DNA from: Acheta domesticus
Lineage: Eukaryota > Arthropoda > Insecta > Orthoptera > Gryllidae
Direction of reading: 5' to 3'
Length of the DNA: 64,000 nucleotides
Assembly (NCBI GenBank): GCA_031308135.1
Contig: JAHLJT010000631.1
Coordinates: 159,688,921-159,752,920, forward strand
Below are positions 12,301-24,300 of this stretch, piece after piece. Position 1 is the first letter of the stretch. The number at the start of each line of letters is the position of its first letter. A program made the translations under genes and the position numbers. Under the pieces are notes generated by a model. The model had not been told where the DNA came from. It worked only from the letters and a program-made list of their open reading frames with translations, and did no database searches.

Positions 12301-15300
12301 GAATTCTTCTATTTTTAATTCAACAAATGCTTTTTAAAGCTTATATAATTCAATAGAAACTTCCGTACTCAGTTTCCTTTTTTCCTTCATTTATGGAGCT
12401 ACCAGCGAAGACGTTTCCATTCTCAAAGTACCGCCATAATTGTGATCTGAAGCTTATGGTGCCCGCCAGTGCAAGGGAAAGGATAGGGTTGGCAGCACCT
12501 CATAGGGTACGGAGAGTTGTTTCTCTGCATTCAAACGAAATTTAGCCGAGCACATAGAATGTTAACTTTTCAAATATGTGGTAGTTTATGTTTTTGTGCA
12601 TTGCATCATTAAAAGCATTAAACATAATTTTCAAATTGTGCAAACCACAAAGTGAAGCAAACTATGTTTAGTGTTTTAATTTTTAGACGAGAATCTTTAT
12701 TTTCTTAATGAACATTTTTAAATGTATTAAAATCTAAAACATTCATTTTTGAAAACCGAACTTCAAATCCTTAAAACCTAAAAACATTTTGGTTTATTGG
12801 CTACGTGGGATGGGTGAAGCGCATAGTTTCTTGTTTGTGTCCAAGTTTGCAAAGTATGCTATTTCTGTACCCACAATAACTGCTTCTATAAGAAGCGTTA
12901 AGAGCCATACAATCTGCGCGTTTCTTTTCAAATGTCTGCAGTACATGAGAAATTGCCAAATATATCGTTCACCGGAACAGAATATCTTTTATTCTGAAAA
13001 GAGGAAAATTAGCAGTTTAAAGAAACAAATGAGGAAAATAACTAGACTACAAAAATATTACACTGATTAGTATCGTCTACCGATCTAGTGATTTTTTGCT
13101 AAAATTAGCAAAAAATATTTCAGTATTTTATAAATAAATAAACTGATTGTAATTTCTAATCAGGACACGTTCACGATAATGTGAGAAATTTTTGAAAGAT
13201 TTGGTTGTAAATAAACATGCCTCTTATGAAGTCAATTTCATACAAAAAAATCTTCTGTACGTGTGTTATTGAAACGTTTCCACAGACTTACCACACTTTA
13301 TATAGAAATTTACATGACAAGGAAAGACAGTGGATGTTTCCGTGAGTGAACAGGAGAGTTCTCGAACGAGACCGATAGACCGAGTCTAGGAGTCCCATCG
13401 TGTCAAGGAAAGTCACTTTCGCCATGAATTATACAACATTTTATTAGAGCGTTTAATATAATGACAGTTTGTCCATGTAATACACAAAAATATAATTGAT
13501 AGTCACAAGAACATTCTACAAATTTTGCCATTCAGATGTTGCTACATATTTTGTTTTCTAATTGTTGTACTTCCAGTTCCAGTACTAAAAATACTTTTTG
13601 GTGTTTCCAGGTTGGTTTTAAAAAAATTGAATTTTTTGTCCGAATATTATGTACGTATGCGTCACTTCGTATGCTTCTAGACTGTTTCGAATAATAAGCA
13701 TCCTCGGAACAATAATATATGAATATTTTCGATAAGTACTGCTTACGCAGTTTTTGTCTAGGGCCCGGACCCTTATTTAAATAAATATTTTCAATTGTAA
13801 ATATATTATAAGTAGAAGCCTTTAGCGGCACATATGTTGCCGAATAAAACTTTACAAATGTTGTCCAAAAATGTGTCACGAAATCTTCTCAAGAACAACA
13901 AACGAAGTAATTTCGTATAACACTAATAAATTAAGTATTGTAACTAAAATCATTTTCACGAATACTACAATAATGTAGTACGTATAGTACATAGAGTGTA
14001 ACAGTTCTTTACATACCAAGAATACCAAAGACATTGCTTTTCCATAATGCAGCACGTGTTTAGCAAACCGCGTGCGACCTCTTCCGAGCCTTTCTGCCGC
14101 ATGACATCATCTGCCTCGTAATCAGTAGTGCAATGAATATGCGAATTCAGATGGTGCGCGCAATATGAAAATAGGAGGAATTACACAATATTTCCATTTT
14201 TCAGTCGAAATCGAAACTGTTTCAATGCTGTTGTATATTTCCGTGTTCCTAGGTATCTAATGAAACGATGGACATGGGTTCGTGTTCTCTCACGTGGACG
14301 GTGGCTTCAGTTTTTGCAATGACTGCGTATTGGACATAGTATAGATTTTTTTACTACGTCCATTAAATACTTGTTTCTTTCTAGCAATTATTTAAAACAA
14401 TTCTCGCTTTTTAACATTTACAAAGCCAGGTTGTATTTATGCGTGAGTGCGTAGCGCGCTGCTGCCGCGTGCCCACCTGCTCGTCCAGAAACTCCTCGAG
14501 CACCTGCGCGGCCATGAGGTGCACGGGCGGCTGGCGGTTGTTGTTCTTGACCATCATGTTGGCGCCCCTGCGCAGCAGCGCCAGCACGACCTCCTTGCAG
14601 CCGTACTGCACGGCGTAGTGCAGCGGGGTGTCGCCGTTGCCGTCCTTGACGTTGACGTCGATGGCCTGCTGCGCGCGCGCCTGCTGCACGCTCAGCAGCA
14701 GCTCCACGCAGCGCCGGCCGCGCTCGCTCGCCTCCGGGTGGTCGCTCTTCTGCACCGCCGCCATGTGCAGCGCCGTCACGTTCATGTAGCTCGCCTTCGA
14801 GATGTCCAGCCGCCCGTCCTGCAGCAGCACCTGCGCCGCGCACGCCAGCACGCGCTCTCTAAAGGCTCTCCGCATCAACTGCTTGGCTGTCTGGGAGATG
14901 CAGCGTTCTAGGCACAGGTGCCAATGTTTCGACCGCCACTCTGCGACCTTCCTCCGGGTGAAGAGCATTTCACCCTGACGAAAGTCGCAGAATGGCGGGC
15001 GAAACATTGACGCCTATGACAAGGATGGTCCCCCGGTAAGCAAAGTAGTTACTGACTCCACCCGCGAAGCTGACGCTCTCGATAGCTGCTGTAGACATTA
15101 GTCCCGTTAATGAGTGAATGTTTTATCCACCTATACGTTGGACTGCAGGGGGGTTCCCTCTCCAGGTATCTACCTCCAGCGGGGATAGTTAGACTTCATA
15201 CAACAAGTTAATAAACATGGCAGGCTTCCTGGCTTGAAATGTTGATTAATAGGATAAAATGTAAAAAAAGGTAATTGTAAAAGTTACATAGACCAAAAAT

Positions 15301-18300
15301 ACAATGTGGCCTTAACCAGATGACAAGAATCAATCCAATGTAGGACACACTCGTCAGGGCGCTTTGAAGTCGTTTATGTTTACGTTTTTTCTAACACTAC
15401 GTTTATATTTGCGTCTTGATTTAGGTCACTCCAAGAGTCCAGCAAGAAGTAATTTGCTTACATTTATCTCCACAGGCTGAGGACAATTGTTATCACAATG
15501 TAGTAGAAGTAATTTTTTAATCAGAATTTTTATTGTTTAGAATTTGAAGACAATACTCAAAGAGAGATTTCACCACAATAAAAAAGCAGATTAAAAACTC
15601 TTTTATTTCTAAAATCGTGGGATTAATATTTTAGATTACCATTAGTCAAAAACAATTTTCTGTTTACTCCTACTTCACTATAATTTTAATCTACTTAACA
15701 AGAAAACTTGGGCAAGAAGTAATCATCGTTTTGTATTCTGAAAACCACTCTTAGTTATTTGTAGTAATTGATCATTCATAATTCCATGAAATGATAGAAA
15801 ACGGTAGCAAAAATTTCAGAAAACTTTATTCGCTATTTAACGTAATGAAACACGAAATAAAAGAAATTATCACATACAATAAGTTACAATTATTGGGAAT
15901 CATTTACTGCAAGAATGGAACACGACTTTTACGGCCTGCAAAAACAGATACGGCGTTTTATAAGAAATACACGCTCCGAAACAAATGAGTTGATAAGCAC
16001 AACAAAAATCAGTAACACGGAATGGGTGGAATATTTTAGTAAGCTATTTCACAATAACGAGGCTCCAGTATTGGATATAGCCGACACATTAACACAAGAC
16101 TATGAGATCTCAGAAGAACAGATCATACAAACGATACCCAAATTAAAAAATAGGAAATCATCCGCAGAGGATGGCACATATAACGAACTATTAAAATACG
16201 GGGGGCAATCATTACATAAAGAATTAGTAAAACTGATACAAAACATATATAGGCAGAGTAAAATACCAGAGGTATGGAAAACGAGTATTCTAATCCCTCT
16301 TTTAAAAAAGGGGACAAGCTAGACCCAAACAATTGTAGAGGAATTAACCTTCTGAACACAACGCTTAAACTAACAACAAAAACTATCACACAAGTAATAA
16401 AAAACGTAATAGAATGGAAAGAAGAACAGCAAGGATTCAGAAGAGGAAGATCATGTAATGATGCAATCTTCATTATACGACAAATTGTTGAGAAATCTCT
16501 GGAATTCGACAAACCTGCATATATGTGTTTCGTAGACATACAGAAAGCATTTGACAGCGTACGCCTTGTAGATATAGCAAGATTATTAAAGAAAGAAAAT
16601 ATCCCCTGCAACCTTATTAAACTCATAGCAAATATATATATGAACACCAGAATGAAAGTAAAACATAATGAACAATTATCCCAAGCCATAACAACAGGTC
16701 AAGGAATAAGACAAGGAGACTCCCTCAGTCCAATACTCTTCAACCTGGTAATGAAACACATCCTAAACAATCTTTCGAAAAAAAAGGATATTACTTCGGC
16801 TCTTATAACATAAACTCAATCTGTTATGCAGACGATACAGTCTTGATTGTCGAAAGCGAAGATGATTTACAACGCCTCCTGTTTCAATTCTACAAGACAT
16901 GCCAGTCATTCAACATGAGGATATCCACACAAAAAACTAAATGCATAACAATCTCGAAAGAGCCATTGAGATGCAAACGAGCTATAAACGAATACTTAAT
17001 AGAGCAAGTGATGGAAATACAATATCTAGGCGTAACAATAACTAGTGATGGCAGATCTACAAAAGAGGCTAAGGAATAAAGCATAAAAGCAAATAGAATA
17101 GCAGGCTGTCTCAACCACTCGATATGGCAAAATCAATATCTAAGAAAAGACACTAAAATTAGAATATATAAGGCAGTAATTAGACCAGTATTGTAATATG
17201 CAGCTGAAACAAGAGCAGACTCAAAAAAAATATGCCAAATGATGGAAGTGTCGGAAATGCGGGTGCTGAGAAAAATTACAAATAAAACGCTAAGGGATAA
17301 AGAACCTAATATTCATGTAAGACAAACTTGCCAAATAGATATAATCTCAGACTGGGTTCGAGAAAGAAGAAAGAAATGGAATGACCATATAGACAGAATG
17401 GAAGAAGACAGACTGGTGAAAGTGACTAGAGATAGAAGACCGGAAAGAAGGAGAAGAATAGGACGCCCAAGAACTAGGTGGAAAGACATGAAACACGACA
17501 GCATGAATAGATATATTTATAAATATTTATAAATATAACTACTAAAAAGTAATTTATAAATATAACTACATAAATGTAATGTATCAGTTTTTTAAAAATT
17601 TTAATTAAGTATCCTTTGTAGAGAAACAGGCTCTAGCCTAAAATAAAAGTAAGAAGAAGAAAAGAAGAAGTTAAGGGAAGTCAACATAAAAAATCTGAAA
17701 ATTTGGACATTTTTAGAATTAAGTTTAATTCTATCGTTTGGAGTTTTCTGAACAATTTGATATATAAATTATGGTGTTGTCTGTTATTGAACGTGTTTTC
17801 TATGGCTTTTTTCAATGTCTGCACCTGACAAAATGGCTGCCGAAATTTGACATGCAATGTTTCAAACAGGCACTACTTCAGAACTAATTCATCTAGAAGG
17901 CTGCGGTTTGGTTTACACTTTCCGGAACGTTTTATTTCAAAGGCTGCGTGCACATCATTTGATTGTTGTGATGTATGTTTTTGTTTTCGCGCGTTGTGTT
18001 GACAAGGTAATCGTATTTCTTTGTCGTTCTTATACAGTGTCTCAATTTTGTGTGAAAAAATGGCTAGAAATGAGAAGATTGGTCGCAAAACGCAAATTTA
18101 GAGGAAATAAACACTCAAGGAATTCAGAACAAAATAATAAAGAATAATGGAATAAAAATTCAGGAAATTGTTTACATTGCGAGTCAGACCCACAGCAAGA
18201 AGAGAACCTGAATTTTGCTTCTAAAATAAAACTAAATTGGAATTTCTGAAGCAGAAAAAAGTATTAGTGATGAGTTAGGGTATGTTTTAATAGTTTTAAG

Positions 18301-21300
18301 CATTTTACAAGACATTATATGTAGTTATTTGGAAGATACCACACGATAACCATCTCATGAACCAGTAATTTTTGCTTTGGAAAACTTTAAAGCTTGTTTC
18401 TGAAAAACTACATTTTTTGAACGAATGTTCCTTTTTTTCAGAATCTACTCAAGCAATGACAGTGGAATTTCTACAGAAGGTTAAAATATAGATAGTAAAG
18501 ATTCTGTACTATATCAATTTTACTGTAGAAAATTTCGAAGGAATACTAAGATAAAATCAAATTTTTGTATAAAATTTTTGACATTTATTATTTTTTTCGT
18601 AAAATTATTATTAACAACACAAATGTTACAATTCTACTACAGTACGTGTAGAAAGTGTTGATTTATTCTAGTACCAAATTTCAAGACAGTATTTTCATTA
18701 CTTCCTGAGAAAAAATTACATAAAGAAGGTCAATTTAACATGGGCAACATAGAACTCGTTGACTCCCCTTAAAGCAACTTTTAGTTTGAAGACATTATAC
18801 TTACAGAAAAAGATGGTCTTCAACAGAATTTTTAATTTTACATCAATAAGAAGAATATTCTTATAATTTTGGTCGTCATCGATACCCCTCTGCAGCCAGA
18901 GTGTAGCCATGGGAGAGCGACGCACCTGCAGGGTGGCGTAGTTGCAGCAGTCCAGCACGAAGTGCACGAGCGGCGTGCCGTCCATCTTGGAGACGGCGGT
19001 GGGGTCGGCGCCGGCGTCCAGCAGCTCCTGCACGAACTCCTCGCAACCGTTGATGCGGCATGCCAGCTCCAGGCACGTGCAGTAGTAGGGGTCGTCGTAC
19101 CAGTGGTTGGGGTTGACGAGGGCGCTGTCATCGGCGTCGCGCGCCTGCAGGATCTCCTTGAAGAGGTCCAGGCGCCGGTGCTGCAGGGCGGCCAGCAGCC
19201 GCACGTGCGGGTCAGGCGACTCCAGGTCCTCGATCACCTATCGCCGGAACCCAGATAAGAGAATTGAGTGAGCGAGAGAATACATGAAGTAATAGGAGAA
19301 ACTACCTATTTCCAATAGAACACCTTTCGTGCTGTTCATGCTAATGTCATCTAGAGGTTGTTTCTGGTGGAAAAATCTCTCTCGCAACAAGCGTGAAACA
19401 AACTAGAAGCCACGGGAAAAAATTCTTAATATGCTGTGAACGTTTGATGCCATTACATTTCAAAATCCTATTTTCATGAAAATTGCTTATTGTAACAAAT
19501 TTGCGTGAGATAACTACAAGAGAAGAACACAATAAAGGTGAGTATTTGGTGACCATAAGCAACACTATTTATTATAAGTTAAAAGAAAGGTCACATTGTA
19601 TCATTTAATTGTAAGTATTTTAACGGAATGTAAGTATATATTAATATTTCCTTCGGGACTCGTGTCAAGCGGGATGCAGCCTCGTAAAATGTCTTCAAAG
19701 AGAGTAGTAAGCAATTGAAACGTGGTCAAATGGTATTACACTATTACATAATATGAATGAATGAATGAATGAATTTTATTGGCTTTAACCTTAATTATAA
19801 GCCATTATACAATTATGTACATCATTTAGATGAATACAGTTACTCAAAAACATAAAAAAATTACGAAAACAGAAATTACAAAAACACAAAAACACATTAA
19901 TTACAAAAAACACCTAAAACTAACAAAACTTTTAATATATTTGCTTTACACGTTATTTTATTCAGTTTAGTCATTCAATTTAGTTTCAGAAACAGCAAAT
20001 TCATTCAAATAGAGCAAATGACCGTAACTTAAAAGAGGGATTTAAGAAAATGAAGAAAAAAGAGAAAACACTATTACATAATATAACTTTATTTTCAGAT
20101 CAAAATTATTTGAACGGAAGATTTGTATCTAATCTCATCAGAAGTGAAGTAAAATATGATTATATAAGCAATATAATATGTGTGTTAATTATGGCAAAAA
20201 CCTACGCAATTTAAGGTATGCAAACTGATTTTTATTTCCAACACAGAAAATTAAGAGCCTCGTGTAACTAATGCTAATAATGTTTATGTAAGTGTCATAT
20301 ATGTATAATGGCTGTTACATACAATAATGCATTTATTTCCTATAGATGTAAATATCTGTATGAAACATTGTTGGTATTAAACAAAAGAAATTAAAGAACA
20401 ATATTGTAATTTACTTTAATATTGAAAGTTATTCTTTGACTGTTACGTACATTCTTACTATGGTAAATTAAATTAAAATATAACGAAAAAACATTAACAA
20501 AGGAAAGGGAAATATTTTAAATAAAAGGTGTAAAAAATGCTACCAATATGCTAAAAGAATTAGTATATTTGTTACAATTTTGTTTCTTTGTCGAAGAGGA
20601 AGTAAAAAGAGATGAATTTTATTTATAGATAATAAAATAAAATATTATTAGAATATTTTGTTGTTGAGTAAAAAAATCAAAACTCAAAAAATAGACTTAT
20701 CAGTTCCATAGGGAAAAATACAAAAACGCTAGATGTACATTTCATGGAGAACTGAAAAGTAGTCATCAAATTACAAAAAGAAAACAATGAAATAATAACA
20801 AAAAGAAATGAATGAATACGAAGGTTTGAAGAAATTCAACCTAATTACGATAAACATAAATAAGAAAGAAGGTAAACACTGTATTGAACACTGTATTGAA
20901 TGACAAAACGAGCATATCACGAAGTATGATAACGAAAGTATTTTAGGAGAGTTTTATTTTCGTCAGAATATTGTCAAAAATATGTATGAATAAATTTGAT
21001 TGCAATATGTTATTAACGAATGCGTAAAGCCGCAAATATCAATTTTTCCGGTGTTCTTCCGATCTAAGTTCAACTAAAGAGTGCACGTATCGATCTATAA
21101 AATTATGTTGCGCGTGGCAATCGTAAGTCATTTTATTTTCTTATAGCATCTAGTGAGCTTTGGAAAAATGAGGTCATTAGTAAATCAACAATTACGTTGC
21201 ACTTAATATTCCTAATGATGTGAACATTTGTTTTGAAGATGATAAACAGTGATTTTTTATAATTTTGTGAAAATTTGCATTGCAAATACATACAGTAAAA

Positions 21301-24300
21301 TAAACAGTTGTTTAAACCTTCGCTTTCCGCTTTATTCATTCCATAGCTCATCAGCAGCATTGAGTGTTCATGCTAACAAACGCGATTTTTTTAAACACCA
21401 CCTACCACTGTTTCATTTGATTTACAAACATTCTTTACAAACATATCATTTCATTTAGATAATATATCACTAGATTGTTGTCAGAGGTATTTTAAATAAA
21501 AAATAATGCATAAAAGCGAGACATCGCTCCACATTTCGAGTACCAGAAAATGTTTGTTACAGCAACCCATAAATAATGTTAATAAATTTATGTTCAAGAA
21601 CATGAGAGAAAAAAACAACTAATTGTGCTACAGAATGGCACAGACTTTCCCGTGTTAGTTTTCTATTTCCTTTGGTCTCAGGTAGCAATTGGGACTTGAC
21701 ACATACTCTTGCCAGTTGCCGTCTATCGCCGCTCAAGTTGAAGTATATGTACTCATAAATATAAAATTGTGAAAAAATCGCCGGAAATGTAAATATTAAC
21801 GACGTGAGATACAAGCCAAAAATATAATTTTATAAAAAATATAATTATATTTTTGTGAAAATTTTTGACGAAACAAATGTTTCTGAAGAAACAAAAGAAT
21901 GGTGCAATATGGTGTTTATGCTATCTCACAGAGTACATTTAGTACTATCCCTACCAAAAGGTTTAAGAAAAAATTAGTGACCGTTATTGAGAAAATCCTG
22001 TTTTGTTATATGTTAAAATTGCACATATTGCACGCAATTTTGCGCGAAAACTACTCAAATTTTCAAAAAATGTACAGGACCTTAATGAAAGCCTCTCTTA
22101 ATGAAAGCAGTTTTCGAAAATTCAGAATTAACTGTGAAAATCGGACTGATACCATATTAGTTATTGTATTTTACTCTATCCTTACAAAAAATTTAAAGAA
22201 AAAATTTCAAACCGTTTTTGAGAAATTTTCGAAATGTAAATTAGCCCCAAAAGTTAATGAATGTTTCTCAAGATCTCAAAGCTTCGACTAAGGCCAGATG
22301 GACAGGGATTTCTTCAATTTGGAAAAAATCGTAAGCATAGTTTAGGCGCTAGTGTTGTTCACATACACCAGACAGACGGACGGACGTTTTGCTTTCATTT
22401 GACTTTTAGGTATCAGTGACCCACAAAACAGGGAATCTGGCTGCACCACGTGTTGTGGGATTTTTTATTAATTCCGCAACTGGATTTATCCACTTTTTCG
22501 TTATCACGGCCTGAATATGATTTTTTTTGTTGAAAATTCGCCATTTTTTTGGTGCAGAATTACATAAATTTTCCTATACGCCGTACAATATTCCGTATAC
22601 ACATTCGTGGGAAAGTAAAAAGTGGACTAGAGAACCATTTTATTCCAGAAATTTACAGATGGATTTCGGATCTCGGACTGAATATCTCGAATGCCTGTAA
22701 TTGTTGAGGTATTTGATATATCACGTAGAAAATATACAAAAAAATAAATGTTTGGCCTTGTTAAATAAATTTAAAATGAACTTTTTCGCTGATGTGAGTG
22801 TTTTGCTTAACACGAAAAAAACTGCCGGATTTTTCAAAACATTCTGTAAAATAATGTATAAACCGATTAATTGCATTCTTTCATGGTTGCTGCACGAAAG
22901 GTGAAAAGGGATTTGTGAAAATAATTGAATTTCCTAAAATCATAAACCATACCTAAATGCAACTAATTGATTAACCACGCAAATTTCAAATAATTATGAT
23001 TTGAGATCAATGCTTAACATGAAAAAGATTGCGTTGTTTATCCATTCACCCTAGAGTACTAGTTAAAATTATCACAGATTGACAGAATATGTTCCTCTAC
23101 TCTCTACGCTAAGTTTTCAGGGGTTACTAGCATATTTATAGCGAAAGAGTTTGAAATAAATATTTAGTGAGTTATTATAAATACTAATGATCTAATACTG
23201 CTAACTGATTACCTAATTATTGTTAGTACTTTTTAGAATTGTCTCTACACCAGCTGATGATTCACATTTGATCTCTTATGATGAGAAAATCTTGTTGATG
23301 CAATTATTTATCACACCATCACGTGCCAAATGGTATCTAATCTGTCTGCTGAGAACATGCCACGTTCTAATTGTGTGCTTGTGCATGTCCGTTTATCAGG
23401 AAGTTTCGCAGCTGTCTCACGCGTGAATCCACGTGAAATAGGGTGTTGGACGAGATGCGGGGATCAACGAGCAAATAAATCTGTACGAACGTCAACTCAG
23501 AGTCTATAATCGAATTTTCTCTTAATTTTGATAAATTAATGTTGGTTAAACCCATGCCAACATTGCACATTATTTAAACATAAAATTAAATTAAAATGAA
23601 AATGGCTTCATAATGAAAATCCCTAAGAAAGGACGATTCTGGTTTCAAAAGTGGAATTCCAAAAATTAAGAAGGTAATTGTTGCGAAAACATTGCAAAAA
23701 GAGATTGTGAAAAATGCTCAGCCACTTTTAGAAAATAATACGCTCAATATTCCTGCTTTTAAATTGTTTTGTTTATAAAATTATAAACAACTGTAAATTT
23801 GCTGTATCCAGTAAAAACATTTAGAGAAAAATTGAAGACTTTTTAGAAAATAATATTGTTTACATGTCACACAAAAGTATCTGTATGTGACGCAAAAATA
23901 TACGAAACTAATATTTTTGAAAAATTGTACCAGATCCTATTTTTGAACAACTGATTTCACTAAGAAAAATTATCTATCTTGAATGTTAATCTTGAATGTA
24001 TATCTATCTTGAATTATACGATGACGCCGAAAAAATTTTAATTTTGCTATTTTCCAAGATTCAGGTGTGTTAACGACAATGAAATTTGCTCACTTTTTAA
24101 GTGACATTTTTGATAAAACGTTGAAAATGTTCAGGCATTATGTAACGTAGTCCTCAAAATAAATATTTCCGTTTCAAGCTTGCAGGGCCTCGAATTCGTT
24201 CAGATCGATTGGATAATGTCAATTATGGAGGAAATCGTGTAAACAGTTTACGTGCTAGGGTTGGACTTGGTTTCGTCACCAATCAATTTTTCGTTATCAA

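Larger units (their letters stand above)
8789..14476 (-). other. Intron 5 of the channel gene
   Basis: 5.7 kb. Near its 3' end is a degenerate SINE (about 8950-9560) with a nested MITE and a GT microsatellite. The rest (about 9560-14476) is AT-rich; I see no exon, TE end or RNA gene. Open frames at 11086-11457 and 13532-13879 have no recognisable motif. Confidence 0.7.
15791..17672 (+). mobile_element. RTE-like LINE remnant (reverse transcriptase)
   Basis: Degenerate, 5'-truncated non-LTR retrotransposon. Successive frames carry reverse transcriptase landmarks: NCRGINLLNTTLK, FVDIQKAFDSV (the catalytic aspartate in the usual place), GIRQGDSLSPILFNL and CYADDTVLI (the YADD active site), then the C-terminal RRRIGRPRTRWKD motif common in this LINE type. 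Breaks: frameshifts near 16316 and 16800, stops at 17077 and 17197. The 3' end is 'ggctctagcctaaaataaaa' followed by a GAA-rich tail (17648-17672), as in RTE-like elements that end in short tandem repeats rather than poly(A). The clade assignment is from memory of motifs. Confidence 0.8.
14879..18925 (-). other. Intron 4 of the channel gene
   Basis: 4.0 kb with donor CAG|gtgcgt at 18925. Its contents are the foldback MITE at the 3' end, a SINE fragment (about 15085-15200) and a plus-strand LINE remnant (15791-17672). About 15200-15790 and 17680-18925 are AT-rich with nothing certain. A plus-strand frame at 17857-18147 ends in a basic stretch (RRLVAKRKFRGNKHS) that hints at a transposase N-terminus but is too little to call. 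Confidence 0.7.

Noticed and set aside
14447..14911. Plus-strand frame over exon 5
   Set aside because: Antisense shadow of ankyrin-coding sequence; rich in His, Leu and Val as expected from reversed GC-rich codons.
17857..18147. Transposase N-terminus (RRLVAKRKFRGNKHS)
   Set aside because: Only one short basic motif; no domain and no element ends.
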